Source: Chrysochromulina tobinii (taxonomy: Eukaryota > Haptophyta > Prymnesiales > Chrysochromulinaceae). Taken from it: a stretch of 19,644 nt of DNA. The translations under genes were made by a program, and so were the position numbers. The notes under the pieces were generated by a model. The model was given only the letters and a program-made list of their open reading frames with translations. It did no database searches and was not told the DNA's origin. Shown here piece after piece: positions 1-8,361 of the stretch. The DNA lies in NCBI GenBank assembly GCA_001275005.1, contig JWZX01002712.1, forward strand, positions 1 to 19,644, read 5' to 3'. Every line of letters begins with the position of its first letter. Position 1 is the first letter of the stretch.

Positions 1-1
1 A

Positions 2-3000
2 GAAGATAGTCTCCACTCAGCCAGAGTTCCGGAGCGCATCTTCGCGCAAGAGCACGCGGAGCGAACTGACGGTGACCATTTCGTCACAGCACTGCAGAGA
101 TACATAAGAGCGCCGCCGCCGCCGCCTATCAAACGAGTTGCGTCTTCGAGGCAATGTTGCTTGGAGGGTCTATCCACTTTTCAGAAATGTCTTCTGAAGG
201 GCATTCCTGTTTGCTGCAAACCTTGGGATCAAGCGTGCCTCAGGATGCAAGCCGGCGGCGGTATCGATCCAGTTACTGGCAAGTATGTCCCTGGCCCGAA
301 CTTTGACCCCAAATATGACCCTACGAAAGTCGGCCCTCCACCTGCAGGCTGGAGAGCCCCCCCGGCAGGCAAAACCTATTCTTATGACGACGACGACGAG
401 AATGGTGGTGGAAGAAAGAAATGTAAGAAAGGTCAGCCCTGTAAGGCCGGAGAAGACGGCGACACCTATTCTTACGGCGATGAAGCAGGTGGCGGCGGTG
501 GAAAGAAAAAGTGCAGAGACAAGAAAGGAAAAATCATTCCCTGTCCCGCCGCCGGAGAAGGAGAAGAAGGCGACACCTATTCTTACGGCGATGAAGCAGG
601 TGGTGGCGGAAAGAAAAAGTGCAGAGACAAGAAAGGAAAAATCATTCCCTGTCCCGCCGCCGGAGAAGGAGAAGAAGGCGACACCTATTCCTACGACGAG
701 AACGGTGGCGGAAAGAAAAAGTGCAAAGACAAGAAAGGAAAAATCATTCCTTGTCCCGCCGCCGGCGCCGGAGAAGAAGGCGACACCTATACCTACGACG
801 AGAATGGAAACCGGAAAAAGTGCATACCCAAACCAGGCAAGCCCTGTCCCGTTGGAGAAGGCGGAGCGGGCGAAGAAGGCGACGTGAATGGAGGACGGAA
901 AAAGCCTGTCGCTGGCGGCGGTGAAGGCGAAGAAGGTGATGAAGACGAGAATGGTGCGAGGCGACGATCGCCTCCGCCATCAGGATCGCCAGGATCAGAG
1001 GGATCTCCGGATGATGGTTCACGCGCTCCCCGCGCTCCGAGCGGGGCTGGATACGGTTTCCACGGATTCACTCGCCGTACCATTCGCCGCGGCACCGTGC
1101 TCGAGCTGGCCGCTGCCGATGTAGAACATGGTCGCACGTCGCGCTCCTCTCGATGGCTGGGTGTTGCTAACGCCGAACAGCTTTCCGCCGGTCTGATCCA
1201 CGCTGGGTTCGCTACCTTTATCCAGCCGATCTACTGCTTCGCGTGGGAGGCGCATGCCGACGGCAACGAGATTGCCAAGTACCTCGCAAAGCTTCCTGAG
1301 CAGTACATTGTTCCCGGCTCGAGCGCGTCGACGGCATTCAACGCACGTGTCTTCAAAGACGAGTTCGACGAAGAAGTCGACGCTCGGACCCACGCGCTCA
1401 TCGCGTTTGGTCAGGTCGATGACGCCACGTGGGTGCACAAAGTGCGCGCTGCTACGAGCCGACCTGTGGTGCTCCTGGGCCTCATGCGCGACGTCCTCGC
1501 TCATCGCGTCCAGCTCTTCTACAGCGACGATGCACGTCGCCACATGGCCGAAAGGTCGTCGTCGACGTTCGTGAAAGCGATGCTGCATTCGTGGATGCAG
1601 AGCGGCGAGTACCCACGCGATGCTCAGCTTGAGTACATGTACGGCTTGAATGCCACTCTTCGCGAGCTCCCCATCGACGACGTCTGGAAAGCTCGCAACG
1701 CATCCGCTGTTGCGTCCGGTGTAGATGTTGATAACATCGCCCCCGCTGCCTCAGTGTATGTGGGTCCCGTTGGAGACGCGCAGAATGTACGCCGGAGCTT
1801 GTGCGTGTTTGCGCACTCGACCTCGCTGCCGATTCCGTGGCTGCAGTATGAGACCGCCGTGGATAGCGCGAGCAGCACCGTTCCGTCAAAGCTCCTCGCG
1901 CACGTCGACGAGGACATCGCCGCCGCCATGCTTGCCATGGAGCCGAGAGAGTTTTACTACGTCGCTCGCGCTCTGGATACCTTTGAAGCCTTTGCGGAGG
2001 AGTATGGGTGCTTGGAGGAGCCAACAGAGGCGGCCCTGCTAACACCAAAATACGGTGCTGGACCGCTCACATACAGGAGCAGCACTATTGTCAAAGATTC
2101 AATCGGCGGCGCGACCTCGGTCAACACGTTTTCGGGCGATGACATCTCAGACACGGTTGAGAACCCCACGCCCACGGCGATGGCGCTCCCAAGGAAACCA
2201 TTCACCGGCAGCTCGCCTTCAGACTATCCACTCTACTACTTCCACCACGTGCCGAAGACTGGCGGGACTACGCTCAGCGACTATCTCATGCAGCTCCCTC
2301 GACAGTACAAGGTGCCCGGGTCGGAGCGCTCGGGCGCATTCAACGTATCCATCTTCAGGAGGGCAGAAGATGAGGTGGCCATGCGACGAAACTGTCTCAT
2401 CGCATTCAGCCACATGCAGGTGCGCTCGTTTATGGACGTCATTCGTCGGTCCAAACTAGCAGACAGGAAGATCGAAGTCATCTTCATGATGCGTGATATC
2501 CTCCCTCATCGCGTGTCGTTCTTCCACGAGATGATCGGGCCAGAGGCGCACGGCCACGACCAAGCTGACCTCGATGCCGGAAAGACTGTCGCACGCCCGT
2601 ATGTGGACTTCGCAACGTGGGCTGCGAAGGACATCGACCCTGAGATGGCGCAAGTGGCTTGGTTGACAAACCATTCACATGAGACGGAGGACTTTGCGCC
2701 AGTTGCCACAGCTGAGTGCATAAAGGACCAAAACTGCCGCGACCCGAAGATGGACAGCTTCCAGCTCAGACCCCTTTACAAATTGAACTTTGCCTGGGCG
2801 AATGTCCCCATCCAGGAGGTTCATGAGCAGCTTCATGCTGAGCATCCTCTCGAATCGTGCGCACCCTTTGCAGCTACCGACGGGCAAGAGAACGAGGTGC
2901 TCTTCCGTCACTGTCCAAATGCTACTGCAGACGTGGGTCTCGCTCTCATCGGGCATCTGAGCCTTATGCGCGAGACGCTCTGCCTGATCGACCACATGCT

Positions 3001-6000
3001 GGGCGTGCCCGTACCGTGGAACGGAGTCGCCCACCAGGGAATGAACTGGCGCTTCAAGAAGCTCCGGCCGATGGATGCCGAGAGCAGCTTCGACAGCTCC
3101 TCGGCCAACGAGCTTCTGTCACGCGAATCTCGTGAGCTCATCTTCAACTCGATGACCAAATCCAAGCTCATGGAGCAGGCGGCCATCTACCATTGCGGCC
3201 CGCCGCCGCCGCCACCCGCTGTTGAGCCGCCGTCAACGATCATACCGCCATGGGATGGGGCCGCGGTGTGGGAATACCACACGGAATATGCTGTGAAGCG
3301 GGTGGCAGCGGAGACAGCGAAACCTACGTGCGGCGAGAAAAGCTCTGTCACCAGCGCAGACGCCAAAGCGGAGGTCGCTCTCCTCTCGACGTGCGATCCA
3401 GAGTCGTGCCTCGTTATGTCGACTGGCTGCGGCTCACGTCCCGAGTGCCAGGGCTGCGGATCGCTATGCCTAGGAGAACATAACAACGCAGAGGACTCGA
3501 GTGTTTGGTCCTTGGATGGGCTTGGCACAGGGCTCTCAGTGTATGGTACGGACCCTATCGGTACCGTCAAGGCAGCGGAAAACCGCTCGATGTGGCGCAA
3601 TGTCAACCTCGTTGTCAGATGGTTGGAGTTTGAGCCGAGTCCCGACAAGTTCAACTGGGCCGCTTTCGACTCGCTGCTGCTCGATATTACGAAGAGGAGC
3701 GTGCCGTTCGCAGTCGGGATCACCTTCCTCTCGGGTCCAAACTACTACCCTCAATGGCTCTTTGAGTCGCCGTTCAATGTGACCAAGTACGCCGAGGTAT
3801 GCGGACACCGGCGATATGTGGTATCCGACGGTAGAGTCGACGAGGCCACGTGCAATGAAACCGCGTTTGCTGTGCCCAACTTCCACGATGTCACTTACCT
3901 GGCTCGCTACAAGCGCGCGCACATGGCGCTCGCGGCTAAGCTCGATGATATGCGCGTCATCAACAGCCAGCTGAGGCTTCTTTACTTGCAAGCGTCCATC
4001 GGCACCGGTGTTCAGAACACGCCAGTCTACTTCCACCCAATTCGAACCGAGGCGGACTATGTCTGGACGGATTCTCAGGGTCGATCAACGCCCGTGGATG
4101 TGAGCTGGAATCGTTGCGGCAGCTGCGAATTCGATGCGTTCGCTCCGCCCCGCAATTCGTCTTTGGATCAGTTCTGGTGCCCCAGCGGTGCTACCGTCAG
4201 GGGTCTGATCGTGTCGCGGCGGCCGGCGTTCGAGAAGTATGCTCAGGATGTGACCGCATGTCTCTTTAACGACGTCTACGCGTCGCATCGCGAAGACGCC
4301 GGGCTGCGGTTGATGGTGACGAGTGACGATGTAAAAACATGGGTGAACCTCGCAAACGGATTCAACACTGCAGGTCAGACAGCGAAGCGGATGGAAGACG
4401 CGCAGATGTTCACCAACGAATGGATTGATACTAATGCGCCCGGCACATGGCTGATGCGCAATAAAGAGGGCGAAGGCGCCGGGCTGTCAGGCGAGCGCAC
4501 GCGCGTCGCCCACTCAATCCTCAAGACCTACCGGGTGACGGAGGATGGACCAGTGCGCGCCCGCGCTGACCTTGACAAGTACTGGTGCTGGACTGGCGAG
4601 GAGGGCAGCCGAGGACAGCTTGGCGCGGAGCCGGTCGCGCCAAGCTGCCTGATGCAGAACTGGCATTTGTATGCTGTTGCCATGTGGGCGCTCACGACTC
4701 GCATCGACTACTGGAACATTCCGCTCACGGTTGCAAAGCAGCAGCTGACGGGAACGGGCTTTGATGGCGTCTGGAGGTTTCTGAACCGCTACAGTGGTGT
4801 CCGCTGGAGCTGGCAGTCTCCGGGGGCCTGGGTTGGCTTCCGGGATGGCCTAGACACGCTCGACAATGAGCGCTTTCCCGAGCCGGAGTTCGGCGCGCTA
4901 CCCGAAAACTGGCGAACAATGTCCTTACGCGCATCCCAGTCACCGGAGAGCAAAGAGTTGCTCGCGAGTCGGCAACGTACCATCTGCGACTCCTTCGCAA
5001 CGAACGGCTGCCGCATCGAGATCGACGAGTCAACCGACGCTGGCAAGATAGCGCTCGCGCATGGCAATGGCACCAACGACGTCAACCTGGATGTTTGGCG
5101 GAGCGACTATGGCATGTTCATGCAACGCCGGGACACCACTGGAAGCGTAGGCTACTGGTGGCAGGGCCCCGAGGACCAGATGTACGGCCGCTACTCGCGC
5201 GGCTTTGCGAACCCGCAATCGACTGTCGAGCTAGTGCTGGACCAGGGGCTGTGGGGTGGGCTGCCGCTGACCGCACCACGAGTTCACCTGACTCTGCGCC
5301 TCGTGTTCCTCGATAACGCCGTCGGCCAGTTTTACGTGGGTTATGATTCGTTGGACGGCCCCCGGGGATGGGTGGTCGACACTAAAGGCACGTCGCGCTG
5401 GCGGGAGCTCACCTTCCCTATCGACGACGGACGGTTCGCCCGCGGCGACGGTAGCGGGCCCAACGGCGCCGACGTTTGGCTGCGCGACATGAGCCAATGT
5501 GTCAGTTGGACGGCTGCCGACTGCGCTCAAAAGCCGACGCTCTTTGACAGCCTCGAAGTGGTGGAGGGGAGTTACGACGAGTCATTAGTAGACCCCGTGC
5601 AGCTCGCCGTTGAAGATCACCACGTGCTCCCCGCGACTCCCGCACCTTCAATCCTCGCCACCAGTGCACCATGCCACTGGGGACACGACAGCACGGACGT
5701 GCCGTGCGCGGAGTGGGCCAAACAAGGGGAGTGCAAGAAACTGATCGAGTTCATGCACGCCAAGTGCGCTGCGTCGTGCGGCTGCCCAGCGCCCAAGTTC
5801 GATCGCGGCTCGAGTCTGATCAGCACTGCGCCTGACAACAAGATGGCCCTAGAACCCTCCCCCGAGCCCTCCCCCGAGCCCGTCGAGGACCCAACTCCAG
5901 AATCCGGCAGTGGCGACGGCTGGCAAGAACCCTTCATTGACGGTCTCATCCCCGACGCTGTCCGCTCGACTTTGACAACGACGATGACAAGGACAATCAC

Positions 6001-6184
6001 AACGTTGTCAGTCAAGCCGTCCTCGGGTGACGCTGCAGGCCTGTTGGCGCACGCGAGCAGGCCTAGCCTAAGGCCTAGCCGGCGGAAGTCGACATGGCTG
6101 TGGAAGCAATCACATGCGCTCATGCCAGATGGCGACGACGCACCCGTCGCCGCCACCGAACTCGAGGCCCGCGCGGGAAGGTAG
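2..6184 (+). CDS. Giant multidomain secretory protein: basic Cys repeats, two sulfotransferase-like domains, glycosidase-like region, ShK-type domain (5' partial)
   Basis: The frame is open from base 2 to the TAG at 6182-6184 (2060 codons). No in-frame ATG lies before the first repeats and the frame meets no stop at the left edge, so the gene starts outside the window. Order by nucleotide position: proline run (about 110-130); basic Cys repeats (368-955); a degenerate sulfotransferase-like domain (about 1050-2010); a second sulfotransferase domain (about 2225-3200) with P-loop-like HVPKTGGTT at 2246-2272 and the MRDILPHRV block near 2490-2515; a Cys-rich linker (3330-3480); a TIM-barrel glycoside-hydrolase-like region (about 3500-5060; RWLEFEPSPDKFNW is typical of clan GH-A strands); a beta-sandwich (about 5090-5570); a six-Cys ShK-type domain (5672-5785); a Ser/Pro/Thr-rich tail. 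PAPS-dependent glycan sulfation is expected from the second domain; the hydrolase assignment and the location (Golgi or cell surface) are inference. Confidence 0.8.
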   Translation, partial: EDSLHSARVPERIFAQEHAERTDGDHFVTALQRYIRAPPPPPIKRVASSRQCCLEGLSTFQKCLLKGIPVCCKPWDQACLRMQAGGGIDPVTGKYVPGPNFDPKYDPTKVGPPPAGWRAPPAGKTYSYDDDDENGGGRKKCKKGQPCKAGEDGDTYSYGDEAGGGGGKKKCRDKKGKIIPCPAAGEGEEGDTYSYGDEAGGGGKKKCRDKKGKIIPCPAAGEGEEGDTYSYDENGGGKKKCKDKKGKIIPCPAAGAGEEGDTYTYDENGNRKKCIPKPGKPCPVGEGGAGEEGDVNGGRKKPVAGGGEGEEGDEDENGARRRSPPPSGSPGSEGSPDDGSRAPRAPSGAGYGFHGFTRRTIRRGTVLELAAADVEHGRTSRSSRWLGVANAEQLSAGLIHAGFATFIQPIYCFAWEAHADGNEIAKYLAKLPEQYIVPGSSASTAFNARVFKDEFDEEVDARTHALIAFGQVDDATWVHKVRAATSRPVVLLGLMRDVLAHRVQLFYSDDARRHMAERSSSTFVKAMLHSWMQSGEYPRDAQLEYMYGLNATLRELPIDDVWKARNASAVASGVDVDNIAPAASVYVGPVGDAQNVRRSLCVFAHSTSLPIPWLQYETAVDSASSTVPSKLLAHVDEDIAAAMLAMEPREFYYVARALDTFEAFAEEYGCLEEPTEAALLTPKYGAGPLTYRSSTIVKDSIGGATSVNTFSGDDISDTVENPTPTAMALPRKPFTGSSPSDYPLYYFHHVPKTGGTTLSDYLMQLPRQYKVPGSERSGAFNVSIFRRAEDEVAMRRNCLIAFSHMQVRSFMDVIRRSKLADRKIEVIFMMRDILPHRVSFFHEMIGPEAHGHDQADLDAGKTVARPYVDFATWAAKDIDPEMAQVAWLTNHSHETEDFAPVATAECIKDQNCRDPKMDSFQLRPLYKLNFAWANVPIQEVHEQLHAEHPLESCAPFAATDGQENEVLFRHCPNATADVGLALIGHLSLMRETLCLIDHMLGVPVPWNGVAHQGMNWRFKKLRPMDAESSFDSSSANELLSRESRELIFNSMTKSKLMEQAAIYHCGPPPPPPAVEPPSTIIPPWDGAAVWEYHTEYAVKRVAAETAKPTCGEKSSVTSADAKAEVALLSTCDPESCLVMSTGCGSRPECQGCGSLCLGEHNNAEDSSVWSLDGLGTGLSVYGTDPIGTVKAAENRSMWRNVNLVVRWLEFEPSPDKFNWAAFDSLLLDITKRSVPFAVGITFLSGPNYYPQWLFESPFNVTKYAEVCGHRRYVVSDGRVDEATCNETAFAVPNFHDVTYLARYKRAHMALAAKLDDMRVINSQLRLLYLQASIGTGVQNTPVYFHPIRTEADYVWTDSQGRSTPVDVSWNRCGSCEFDAFAPPRNSSLDQFWCPSGATVRGLIVSRRPAFEKYAQDVTACLFNDVYASHREDAGLRLMVTSDDVKTWVNLANGFNTAGQTAKRMEDAQMFTNEWIDTNAPGTWLMRNKEGEGAGLSGERTRVAHSILKTYRVTEDGPVRARADLDKYWCWTGEEGSRGQLGAEPVAPSCLMQNWHLYAVAMWALTTRIDYWNIPLTVAKQQLTGTGFDGVWRFLNRYSGVRWSWQSPGAWVGFRDGLDTLDNERFPEPEFGALPENWRTMSLRASQSPESKELLASRQRTICDSFATNGCRIEIDESTDAGKIALAHGNGTNDVNLDVWRSDYGMFMQRRDTTGSVGYWWQGPEDQMYGRYSRGFANPQSTVELVLDQGLWGGLPLTAPRVHLTLRLVFLDNAVGQFYVGYDSLDGPRGWVVDTKGTSRWRELTFPIDDGRFARGDGSGPNGADVWLRDMSQCVSWTAADCAQKPTLFDSLEVVEGSYDESLVDPVQLAVEDHHVLPATPAPSILATSAPCHWGHDSTDVPCAEWAKQGECKKLIEFMHAKCAASCGCPAPKFDRGSSLISTAPDNKMALEPSPEPSPEPVEDPTPESGSGDGWQEPFIDGLIPDAVRSTLTTTMTRTITTLSVKPSSGDAAGLLAHASRPSLRPSRRKSTWLWKQSHALMPDGDDAPVAATELEARAGR
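368..955 (+). repeat. In-frame tandem repeat, 30-37 codons per unit, about five full units plus decayed ones
   Basis: Units begin with Gly-Asp/Lys-Thr-Tyr-Ser/Thr-Tyr at 368, 458, 569, 677 and 779 and measure 90, 111, 108, 102 and 99 bp; decayed units follow at 878 and 935. Each full unit has an acidic or Gly-rich half, then KKC, a lysine-rich stretch, a second Cys (IIPCP or similar) and an acidic EGEEG end. Units 458-568 and 569-676 are nearly identical in DNA, which indicates recent duplication or gene conversion. The coding strand is purine-rich (AAG, AAA, GGA, GAA codons), unlike the rest of this gene. All unit lengths are multiples of three, so copy number can change without breaking the frame. 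The two spaced cysteines per unit suggest disulfide-linked modules. Confidence 0.9.
1040..2010 (+). other. Degenerate sulfotransferase-like domain within the giant protein
   Basis: This stretch aligns by eye to the second sulfotransferase domain of the same protein. PEQYIVPGSSASTAFN corresponds to PRQYKVPGSERSGAFN, THALIAFGQV to NCLIAFSHM, and LMRDVLAHRVQLFY to MMRDILPHRVSFF. At the place of the second domain's HVPKTGGTT loop it has WEAHADGNE instead, so the residues that normally hold the 5'-phosphosulfate of PAPS are gone. The most likely reading is an internal domain duplication followed by loss of catalysis; a binding or structural role is inference. Confidence 0.7.
5672..5785 (+). other. 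ShK-type (ShKT) six-cysteine domain within the giant protein
   Basis: Six cysteines fall in the ShKT pattern: C, then CAEWAKQGEC, then a helix, then C, and CGC at the end. The WA-x-x-GEC core and the SCG-x-C ending are characteristic. The domain is common as a small extracellular disulfide module attached to enzymes such as prolyl hydroxylases and proteases, and the family name does not imply toxicity here. Its presence supports a secreted or lumenal location for the C-terminal half of the protein. Confidence 0.75.
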
Positions 6185-6610
6185 CGTCAAAACTTTGATG
6201 TAAATTGTGTGTGTTGTGCGCTGTTCAAGGCGCTGTTTGAGTCGTTTTCATGGACGTTCATGCATATTCCGGATGTATTTGATTTCATACACGACCAAGT
6301 GAAGTGACATGACGAAACTCGCAACGTGGTTCATCTTTATGTGGCAACGGCCAGCACAACGGCCAGCAGTGTGGGCTGTGGCACTCAATGAGTAGCACAC
6401 AAGTGCGAATGTGCGACGTGGTGCAGTGGAGGTGCGATTCCAAAGCGATTCCACCAGATGTGCTGGGGAAGTTGCAAAGCTGGGTGGCCGGCTGGGCCGC
6501 ACCATGGCTTAGCACATTCTCGAACCATCAGCGCCACCCGCCCTTCCGGGCGTGCGTCTTGCCGAAGTTGGATGCGGGCGTGAACGTGAATGCGGGCGAC
6601 GCGGAGATAG
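6185..6610. other. Intergenic region between the giant gene and methionine aminopeptidase
   Basis: I see no gene here. There is a short direct duplication of CAGCACAACGGC near 6351-6375 and T/G-rich DNA just after the stop of the giant gene. It should hold the 3' end of that gene and the promoter of the aminopeptidase gene, but I cannot point to a specific element. Confidence 0.5.
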
Positions 6611-8005
6611 ATGATGACGGCCCTTTTCAGCCCGCTGGTTGGCAGCGTTGCTCGTGGCGGGCGGGCTGCCTTGCCGTCGGTGGGCTCGCTGCGGGTCGCT
6701 GTGGCTCCTTACATGATTGATACGTTCCCCTATACGGGCAGCGTGCGACCCGGGAAGCAATCGCCGATGCGGAAGATCCCGAGCACGATTCTGCGACCAG
6801 ACTATGCGGATGACGGGCGCCCGAAAGCCAAGGGGTCCTTGCTCCCCTGGCAGGTGGAGGTGAAGACGGCCGAGGACATTGAGGGCATGCGTATCGCTGG
6901 CCGCGTGGCTCGTGAGGTGCTGGATGCAGCCGGGCGGATGGTGGCCCCAGGCATGACGACCGACGCGATCGACGAGCTTGTGACGCGTGAGACGATCGCG
7001 CGTGGCGCCTATCCGAGCCCGCTCAACTACCATAATTTCCCCAAATCATGCTGCACGTCTATCAACGAGGTCATCTGCCATGGGATTCCGGATTCAACCG
7101 TTCTGAAGGACGGCGACATCGTCAACATCGACATCACGTGCTACATTGGCGGCTACCATGGTGACTGCTCGGAGACGTTCTTGGTGGGCAACGTGGACGA
7201 GGCGGGGCGGCAGCTTGTCAAAGTCACACACGACTGCTGGCAGGCAGCCATCGAGTACTGCAAGCCGGGCCAGCCCTTCAGCGGCATCGGCAAGATTATT
7301 GAAGACTTCGTCAAACCGTGCGTCGCGCGCACGGAGTGTCCCACAGCGGACGCGCAGGATGCCCCCCCCACCCTCATCGTCCCCCACACCGCCCGCCGCC
7401 GCCCGCAGGTACGGTTACTCATCCAACCGCGACTTTTGTGGACACGGCGTTGGAAAAGTCTTTCACACGGGCCCCAACATCCTTCATGTGCGCAACAGCG
7501 AGCCAGGTAGGATGCAGGTCGGCAATGTGTTCACGATCGAGCCGATGATCTGCGAGGGCACCTCGCAGCACGTGATGTGGAACGATCAGTGGACGGCCAC
7601 CACGTGAGCACGCCGCGCCGCCTCATCCCGCGACGCGAGCGCAAGCAAATACGATTGCGACCGGACGACTCCTCTAATGACCTCTGATTACGACTCCTCT
7701 AACATGTGCCGAGTTCGCGTGCGTGGGTGGGCAGGCGTGACGGCAAACGGTCGGCACAGTTCGAGCATACGCTCCTGATCACGGAGACGGGCGTGGAGGC
7801 CTTCACCGGCCGCTTGCCCACGTCCAATCCCTTCTTTTGGGAGCTCGATGGCAAGCCCAGCTACACGGGCGTCCAGGGCAGCGCGCCGGTGAGCTCGACC
7901 GTTTCGGCTGCAGTTTCATCCGCCGCGCCTGACCAGGCTGCTGGTTCCGCTGCCGCGCCTGCGCGCCCGCCGTCGGCCACGGAAATCGGCCGCGAGGGGG
8001 TTTAG
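6611..8005 (+). CDS. Type I methionine aminopeptidase, probably organelle-targeted
   Basis: Removes the initiator methionine from nascent proteins. I assemble it as join(6611..7317, 7409..7603, 7735..8005), 390 residues. All five metal ligands of the M24A family are present: D174, D185, H248, E280 and E311; spacings of 11, 63, 32 and 31 match the bacterial enzyme closely. His157 in NEVICHGIP is the conserved substrate-site histidine. The start is firm because a TAG sits directly before the ATGATG at 6611. There is no N-terminal zinc-finger region as in cytosolic MetAP1; instead a 30-35 residue Ala/Arg/Ser-rich leader looks like a mitochondrial or plastid transit peptide (inference). The tail after [13 protein letters not shown] is Ala/Pro-rich and its exact end is doubtful: a G5 run at 7996-8000 just before the stop may hide a frameshift. 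Confidence 0.9.
7318..7408 (+). other. Intron 1 of the methionine aminopeptidase gene (91 nt)
   Basis: Donor GTGCGT, acceptor CGCAG followed by GTACGG. Splicing joins AAA CC with G TAC GGT TAC and restores the family sequence from the DFVKP helix into [15 protein letters not shown]. Unspliced, the frame leaves the family at once. The intron is C-rich, with a pyrimidine-rich 3' half. Confidence 0.85.
7604..7734 (+). other. Intron 2 of the methionine aminopeptidase gene (131 nt)
   Basis: Donor GTGAGC, acceptor GGCAG before GCGTGACGG. Splicing joins WTAT to [13 protein letters not shown], the invariant end of the catalytic domain. A CTCTAAC at about 7697-7703 is a good branch-point candidate 31 nt before the acceptor. 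ACGACTCCTCTAA occurs twice, and between the copies lies TGACCTCTGAT, an 11-nt exact match to the decamer array found in two other introns of this window. Confidence 0.85.
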
Positions 8006-8361
8006 CACCCAGGCTGCGCCCAAGAAGAAGCCAAAGAAGTGAGAGACGCCACGGCAAGGCAAGGATTGTGTGTGGTGTGACCGCATGCCACGCATGCCCA
8101 CACCTGCCTCGGCTCCGTTGCTTACAAACACAGGCGGGGCGCCTTGCTCTGCTGGCTGCAACTTGGGCACCTATGCCGTCCAGTTCAGAGCACACGATGC
8201 AGCAAGTTTGGAGGACACCTGGGCTGTAATTCCTTTTTGAGACCGTGCCCAGGCCTGGGTGTGGTATGAAAGTGCGAGGACTTGAAAGCCTCTAGCCTGC
8301 TCGCCACTCGCACAGAGTCTTACTTACAGCATTGTCATCAGCGTCTGTTTCTATTTCTCTC
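8006..8361. other. Convergent intergenic region
   Basis: This separates the 3' ends of the methionine aminopeptidase (+) and the membrane protein (-). I see no gene. It holds a perfect 12-bp palindrome, CCCAGGCCTGGG, at 8248-8259. The first 37 bases could be coding for the aminopeptidase tail if the adjacent G run is off by one base. Confidence 0.5.

Noticed and set aside
1019-2048. Long minus-strand frames opposite the giant gene
   Set aside because: They are Arg/Ala-rich shadows typical of GC-rich coding DNA; the plus-strand frame shows the real domain alignment.
6199-6203. TGTAA after the giant gene, and on the minus strand at 8324-8328, as polyadenylation signals
   Set aside because: TGTAA is the signal in green algae, but the other genes of this window lack it near their stops, so I cannot treat it as a rule here.
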